In this document: positions 6,374-9,583 of the stretch, one piece after another
Numbering within the stretch: the first letter of the stretch is position 1
Layout of the letters: every line of letters starts with the position of its first letter
Source: Bradyrhizobium sp.
Lineage (GTDB): Bacteria; Pseudomonadota; Alphaproteobacteria; Rhizobiales; Xanthobacteraceae
DNA: 9,583 bases
Direction of reading: 5' to 3'
Assembly (NCBI GenBank): GCA_028290165.1
Contig: JAQGKJ010000025.1
Span: 1 to 9,583 of the forward strand
The notes under the pieces: generated by a model
The model's input: the letters and a program-made list of their open reading frames with translations, nothing else
Databases searched by the model: none
What the model was told of the DNA's origin: nothing
Made by a program: the position numbers and the translations under genes

Positions 6374-6582
6374 ATCAGTCCTCAAGCCTTCCCGCGAGCA
6401 TCGTATCAGTTTGAAGGATTGCTTCGATAGGGCCAAACCGGATTCGAACGCCGCTTGGGTGCGAAAAAGCAGAGCCCGCTACCATTCGAGGGACGCCACG
6501 AAAGCACGGTATTATGGCGCAAACGCCACAAGACATTTGAGCCCGGCCGCGCCATCTGGGGGCGCATCATGAGCGCCTTAGA

Positions 6583-7263
6583 TCACCATGGGGCTTTTTC
6601 GCCGATATATATTGCATGTTCGTCGGGGTTTAATTCGTCCAGCAATTTGGGGCCATTGAAGCCCCCGCCGAATATCCCCGCTGCCGTAAGGGCCTTAAAT
6701 AGTGGGTCGGAAGTTAATTCCGCGCCGTTCCCTGTAAAGCCGGGAGCGTACATCACCGCTCCATTGGATGGGGGAAACGGCACCATTTGGGCGGCAATCT
6801 CTTTTGGCCACGCGCGGTTGGGTACGGGCTGTTTTTCGTGGATTGTGATCCCGGCTTGGCTCAGAGCGATTTCAATTTGCTGGGCAAAGCGTCGGGGCTC
6901 CCAGCCCGACTCAATAAACATAGTCACGGCCGGGATCTTCCCCCTGATCGCGGCAATGAAAGCGCTGGCATTTTCATCGCTTAATTGTCTGGGCGCGCGC
7001 TTCTGGACCTCTCTATCAAGCTCAAGACGCAGGCCGGCGGCTTCTCGTTCGAGTTTTCCTGCTCGTTCTAGCGTGGTGGCCGTCGTTGCATTGAGACCAC
7101 TCATTTGGGTTTCAAAATCGCGATCCCGGACACGGGTGCCCATCCAAAGGGCCGCCACTCCGATCATGGTGACCACTGCTCCGAACGCGGAAAGGCGCCA
7201 TCCCCATGTGTAGAGATCGTTCGCCCGCTCCAGAGAAATATCAAAAAACTCCGCCAATCCCAT
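6583..7263 (-). CDS. Single-pass membrane protein with coiled coil and C-terminal alpha/beta domain, 226 aa
   Basis: The start at ATG 7263 is chosen because GAGGGG lies 5 bases ahead; an upstream GTG at 7278 overlaps it. The N-terminus has an amphipathic MGLAEFFDISLERANDLYTW, then one membrane helix (about 22-43). A heptad-like helix follows (50-90, LERAGKLEREAAGLRLELDREV). The domain from about 91 to the end starts PRQLSDENASAFIAAI, with FAQQIEIALSQAGI and a C-terminal HAIYIGEK strand. The same order and matching residues occur in the divergent 254-aa protein. The pattern PRxL...A...I and AQQI...L..AG recurs in unnamed alphaproteobacterial membrane proteins. Function unknown; the soluble domain probably faces the cytoplasm or periplasm as a sensor or interaction module. 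Codon use is less GC-biased than in the left half, consistent with accessory DNA. Confidence 0.78.
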   Translation of the reverse strand: MGLAEFFDISLERANDLYTWGWRLSAFGAVVTMIGVAALWMGTRVRDRDFETQMSGLNATTATTLERAGKLEREAAGLRLELDREVQKRAPRQLSDENASAFIAAIRGKIPAVTMFIESGWEPRRFAQQIEIALSQAGITIHEKQPVPNRAWPKEIAAQMVPFPPSNGAVMYAPGFTGNGAELTSDPLFKALTAAGIFGGGFNGPKLLDELNPDEHAIYIGEKAPW

Positions 7264-7326
7264 GGGGACCCCTCGCACTGGTCATTTTTGCTATTCTATG
7301 GGGAGTCGTGATCCCTTGGGTTAGTT

Positions 7327-7449
7327 TTACAACTGCCGGGCCAGCGCCGTGAGGGCGCGGGCGGCTTGGGCCGTATCATTTAGCAGATGCAACCAGCGGA
7401 AGCATTCTGAATCGGCCGCTCCTAGGGTACGGTGCCTAGGGGGAAAAAG
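7327..7449 (-). pseudogene. C-terminal remnant of an unidentified gene
   Basis: This minus-strand frame is closed by TAA at 7329-7327 and open to a TGA at 7452-7450, but has no ATG or GTG start. It reads as authentic protein: DSECFRWLHLLNDTAQAARA then LTALARQL, with almost every codon in the last part ending in G or C. It lies 63 bases upstream of the 226-aa gene on the same strand, so it could be the tail of a former operon partner cut off by recombination. Alternatively it is a chance frame in GC-rich DNA. Family unknown. Confidence 0.4.
7421..7440. promoter_or_regulatory. Paired CCTAGG palindromes upstream of the 254-aa gene
   Basis: The self-complementary hexamer CCTAGG occurs at 7421-7426 and 7435-7440, separated by 8 bases (14 bp start to start). 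The whole 20-base block is therefore an inverted repeat. The second copy runs into the AGGGGGAA Shine-Dalgarno of the 254-aa gene. It could act as an operator or as an RNA hairpin that masks the ribosome site. No protein partner can be named. Confidence 0.45.
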
Positions 7450-7451
7450 TC

Positions 7452-8216
7452 ATGCCAGCCTTTCATTTCTGGTTCTCGGGTGCCGCGCTATTTTTGGCGG
7501 GGTCTTTTGGATTTGCAATCACGGTCGGACTCGTCGGGATCAGGCAAATGGTCTCATATCGGCTGTTCAACATACTGATCGCGATTGCTGTGCTCTTGTC
7601 CGGGCTGGCTTGGCGTACTGCCGCAAAACAGGAAAGCGATTCGGATACGCAGGTCGAGCAAATTGGAGTGCTCCGTAAGGGCCTTCAGGCGCTTACCGAT
7701 ACGTTGAAACTTCCGGAAGGATTGTCAATCCAGGAAACCACCAGCGCTATTTTCAAGCGTATGGAAGCAACCAAAAACCAGCTCGATGAATCGAAAAGTA
7801 TGCTGCTTCAGTTGCAGTCCAGTGTTGATAAACTCAACACAACATCCAGAACCCCACCTTCTGACGTTCTTTCTAATGAGGATGCCGATCCAATAGCATC
7901 GGCGCTTCGGCCTTTCGCGGCCTCTGGCGCAAAAGTATCCATCGGATATGCCGCCAGCGAACCCAATGCCTACCGTGCCGCGCAACAATGGCTCAAGATT
8001 TTAGCAGATGCCGGATGGCCGCTTGCTGATCAGGTCATGAGTGCGAGAATCTCGGCGCCCCCGGATGTTGGAATTAAAATATATGTTAAATCTGCAACGA
8101 CGCCAGGCGCAGGCGTCTTACAACACGCATTTCTTAGCTTGGGGAAAACGGCGGATGGCATTCTGAGTCCGGGTCTTCAAGACAACGAAATCCAGTTGGT
8201 GTTTGGGGCGAGATAA
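7452..8216 (+). CDS. Two-pass membrane protein with coiled coil and C-terminal alpha/beta domain, 254 aa
   Basis: ATG 7452 follows AGGGGGAA by about 8 bases. Two membrane helices lie at about 8-30 and 36-54, separated by GIRQMVSY, then a long helical linker (60-130; MEATKNQLDESKSMLLQLQS looks like a coiled coil). A folded domain runs from about 140 to 254: DADPIASALRPFAASGAKVSI, GYAASEPNAYRAAQQWLKIL, ADAGWPLADQ, GIKIYVKS and a terminal EIQLVFGAR strand. That domain matches the 226-aa divergent protein in element order and spacing (AQQ-helix, AG turn, end strand with IG/FG). No catalytic motif is visible. The pair may form a membrane complex or be duplicated sensors; this is inference. The base composition is clearly less GC-rich than the hydrolase and PLD genes, which suggests acquisition. 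Confidence 0.8.
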   Translation: MPAFHFWFSGAALFLAGSFGFAITVGLVGIRQMVSYRLFNILIAIAVLLSGLAWRTAAKQESDSDTQVEQIGVLRKGLQALTDTLKLPEGLSIQETTSAIFKRMEATKNQLDESKSMLLQLQSSVDKLNTTSRTPPSDVLSNEDADPIASALRPFAASGAKVSIGYAASEPNAYRAAQQWLKILADAGWPLADQVMSARISAPPDVGIKIYVKSATTPGAGVLQHAFLSLGKTADGILSPGLQDNEIQLVFGAR

Positions 8217-8244
8217 AAATGCACTATCTAGCATCCCTCAATCG

Positions 8245-8257
8245 CCGTTCCGAACGG
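8245..8257. other. Perfect inverted repeat between convergent genes
   Basis: CCGTTC (8245-8250) and GAACGG (8252-8257) are separated by one base, between the 254-aa stop (8216) and the DUF6471 stop (8266). It could act as a small bidirectional terminator hairpin, but neither side has a T tract, so I leave it as an unassigned palindrome. Confidence 0.4.
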
Positions 8258-8265
8258 AAGAAGTC

Positions 8266-8505
8266 CTAAATCTCCTCCAGTACCACCCCCTCCGATTCCA
8301 TTGCCGCAAGGCAGGCCAGAAAGAACGCCGCTGGCATGGTCGCACGCGCCAGCTTGTTTGCGATGCTGGCTTTGGTTTCCTTAAAGCCATGCTTTTTCAG
8401 CCTGTCCGCCAAATCCTCATAGGTTAGATCGGCGCGCTTTAGTTCGGCCTTGATATGCCGGGCAGCCCGTTCGGCCCAGTCCTTCTCAGTTTTAGCAAGA
8501 GCCAT
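8266..8505 (-). CDS. DUF6471-like small helix-turn-helix protein, 79 aa
   Basis: The protein begins KTEKDWAERAARHIKAELKR (5-24), continues TYEDLADRLKKHGFKETKAS (28-47), then IANKLARATMPAAFFLACLA, and ends VVLEEI. This matches my memory of the DUF6471 family in length and in the DWAER, TYEDLA, IANKL and AAFFLA blocks. The centre has the spacing of an XRE-type helix-turn-helix, so DNA binding is likely though not demonstrated for the family. The start ATG at 8505-8503 has GAGG 7 bases upstream. It is read from a strong promoter flanked by two identical-architecture palindromes and diverges from the IS1595-type transposase. I infer an autorepressor, perhaps also of the transposase. Confidence 0.82.
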   Translation of the reverse strand: MALAKTEKDWAERAARHIKAELKRADLTYEDLADRLKKHGFKETKASIANKLARATMPAAFFLACLAAMESEGVVLEEI

Positions 8506-8535
8506 GCGATATCCTCATATCTCATTCGGATAAAA

Positions 8536-8578
8536 GATATCATATCTGATATTTTGGTATTGACAATGATATTATATC
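8536..8578 (-). promoter_or_regulatory. DUF6471 promoter with two GATAT-N-ATATC operators
   Basis: On the minus strand TTGTCA (8566-8561) and TATGAT (8544-8539) are spaced by 16 bases, a near-consensus sigma-70-type promoter reading into the DUF6471 gene. The palindrome GATATCATATC (8536-8546) covers the -10. GATATTATATC (8568-8578) lies directly upstream of the -35. Their centres are 32 bp apart, about three helical turns, so two dimers would sit on the same DNA face. A looser GATAT-N4-ATATC (8508-8521) lies in the leader near the ribosome site. On the plus strand TTGACA (8560-8565) is a possible -35 toward the transposase, without a good -10. Confidence 0.7.
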
Positions 8579-8616
8579 CGATAGGTTGTTCTCAGAAACG
8601 AGAACGCCTGTGGCCC

Positions 8617-9583
8617 CAACACTTCCTCCTCACCCGTGCGGCAAAGACCCTGAGCCTAGCTCTGGTGTTCCGCATGACTGACGGGGAAGCCGAGACGGCC
8701 TTCAAAATGATCCGCTGGGCCGATACCAACGGCGCCCCGGTTTGCCCGTCCTGCGGTTCGGTAGAAGCTTACGAAGCTCGCCGGCCGAATGGCGCGCTGC
8801 GCTTCCGCTGCAAGGGCTGCAAGGGTGATTTCACCATCACGTCCGGGACGCTGTTCGCCAGCCATAAGCTGCCCCTGCGGGGCTATCTGGCGGCCATCGC
8901 CGTGTTCTGCAACGAAGTGAAGGGAAAGAGCACGCTCGCCCTCAGCCGCGATCTGGGCCTGTCCTACAAGTCAGCATTTGTCCTCTTGCACAAATTGCGC
9001 GAAGCGATGGCTGAGGAGATGCGTGGCCGCGTGATCGGCGGGGAAGGCAAGACGGCTGAGGTTGATGGCGGCTATTTCGGCGGCTACGTGAAGCCCGCCA
9101 ACCGCAAAGAAGATCGCCTCGATCGCCGCTTCGCTCAAAATCAGAACGGCAAGCGCAAGGTCGTCGTCATCATCCGCGAGAGGGGCGGCAATTCGGTCCC
9201 CGCCGTGTTCGGCTCGGAGAGCCAAGCCGCCTCATTCATCCGCGCTCGCATCGCCAAGGGCACCACGGTTCATGCGGACGAAAGCGGCGCTTGGGACAAC
9301 CTGCATGAGCGCTTCGAAATGAAGAGGATCAACCATCAAGAGGCATACAGCCTTGACGGGGCCTGCACCAACTATGCTGAGGAGTATTTCAGCCGCCTGC
9401 GCCGTGGCGAGATCGGCATTCACCATCACATTGCCGGCGCGTATCTGCTCCGCTATGCGCAGGAGTCCGCTCGCGCTCAGCGTCATTCACTTAAATGCCC
9501 CCCCCCCCAACAGCCAGAGTGCATCCAACCGCAACCGCAAGGCGAGGGCAAGAACTCACATTTCCGGGTAATGGGTGAGTTTG
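8617..9583 (+). CDS. IS1595-family transposase, start disturbed and 3' end beyond or lost
   Basis: The frame is open to the window end. QHFLLTRAAKTLSLALVFRM is the family N-terminus. A zinc ribbon follows with Cys codons at 8743/8752 and 8809/8818 and the FRCKGCKGDFTITSGTLF signature. Then GYLAAIAVFCNEVKGKSTLA and the ISXO2-like DDE domain: Asp at 9064 (EVDGGYFGG), Asp at 9277 (HADES), and Asn/Glu at 9370-9384 (CTNYAEEYFSRLRR). HHHIAGAYLLRYAQESA ends the resemblance near 9471. The usual WRED..R..SNG tail is absent and is replaced by low-complexity codons including 11 C. The start is unclear: ATG 8674 would lose the N-terminus, ATG 8566 lacks a ribosome site, and GTG 8610 would fit the family start only if one C of 8614-8617 were removed. 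It catalyses cut-and-paste transposition; activity here is doubtful. Confidence 0.85.
9553..9581. other. Inverted repeat at the window end
   Basis: AACTCAC (9553-9559) pairs perfectly with GTGAGTT (9575-9581) around a 15-base loop. It follows the point where the transposase frame loses family resemblance. It might mark an element end or a hairpin; the window stops too soon to tell. Confidence 0.4.

Larger units (their letters stand above)
8266..9583. mobile_element. IS1595-type element, right part outside the window; left end not located
   Basis: The transposase identifies the element. The DUF6471 gene is included tentatively as a passenger, because it diverges from the transposase over a shared AT-rich regulatory space with no other gene between. 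Terminal inverted repeats and the short target duplication could not be found: the likely left end would lie between 8217 and 8266 and the right end beyond 9583. The extent is therefore inferred. Confidence 0.4.

Noticed and set aside
6433..6495. Functional tRNA gene on the minus strand
   Set aside because: The T-loop consensus is present but the T stem, acceptor stem and anticodon stem do not pair; kept only as a low-interest remnant.
6455..7213. 252-codon plus-strand frame opposite the 226-aa gene
   Set aside because: The minus-strand gene has a proper ribosome site, membrane helix and a domain shared with its neighbour; this frame has Ser/Arg-rich shadow composition.
1..9583. CRISPR array, rRNA or riboswitch
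   Set aside because: No regularly spaced repeats, rRNA-like conserved blocks or recognisable aptamer were seen on either strand.

Overview
The window reads as chromosome of a GC-rich alphaproteobacterium of the Bradyrhizobium/Rhodopseudomonas type. The evidence is strong G/C preference at third codon positions, an ArsR/AHSA1-like/GST gene set typical of Rhizobiales, small hypothetical genes of that lineage, and a relic of the multi-copy ABC substrate-binding family common there. The organism call rests on pattern recognition only; no search was run.

Left half (1-5124), ordinary dense chromosome. A 5'-truncated hypothetical gene converges with an epoxide-hydrolase-like alpha/beta hydrolase (390-1250, minus). 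A phospholipase-D superfamily protein with a histone-H1-like lysine-rich tail (1455-3422) diverges from the hydrolase. It is followed by a 17-bp tandem repeat and a strong intrinsic terminator. A plus-strand cluster comes next: an ArsR-type repressor, an AHSA1-like SRPBCC protein directly abutting it, and a glutathione S-transferase. An inverted repeat at the arsR start suggests autoregulation.

Middle (5125-6580), eroding DNA. On the minus strand lie three short genes: a 42-aa membrane-anchored small protein, a truncated PilZ N-terminus and a 61-aa acidic protein. Upstream is a doubtful Arg/Pro-rich small frame. Then comes a decayed ABC substrate-binding protein gene with an in-frame stop and no 3' half, and a tRNA-like T-arm sequence that does not fold as a tRNA.

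Right part (6583-9583), accessory DNA with visibly less GC-biased codons in places. Two divergently transcribed membrane proteins (226 and 254 aa) share the order membrane helix(es), coiled coil, and an apparently homologous C-terminal alpha/beta domain. Between them is a headless remnant of another gene and a paired CCTAGG motif. A DUF6471-like small helix-turn-helix protein then diverges from an IS1595-family transposase. The AT-rich space between them carries two copies of the palindrome GATAT-N-ATATC, 32 bp apart, flanking a good sigma-70 promoter. This looks like an autorepressed switch, possibly an IS passenger regulator. The transposase has a probable one-base insertion at its start and loses family resemblance near an 11-C run before the window ends.

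The most original signals are the divergent membrane pair, the DUF6471 operator array, and the PLD protein with an H1-like tail. None is proven to be a new system.
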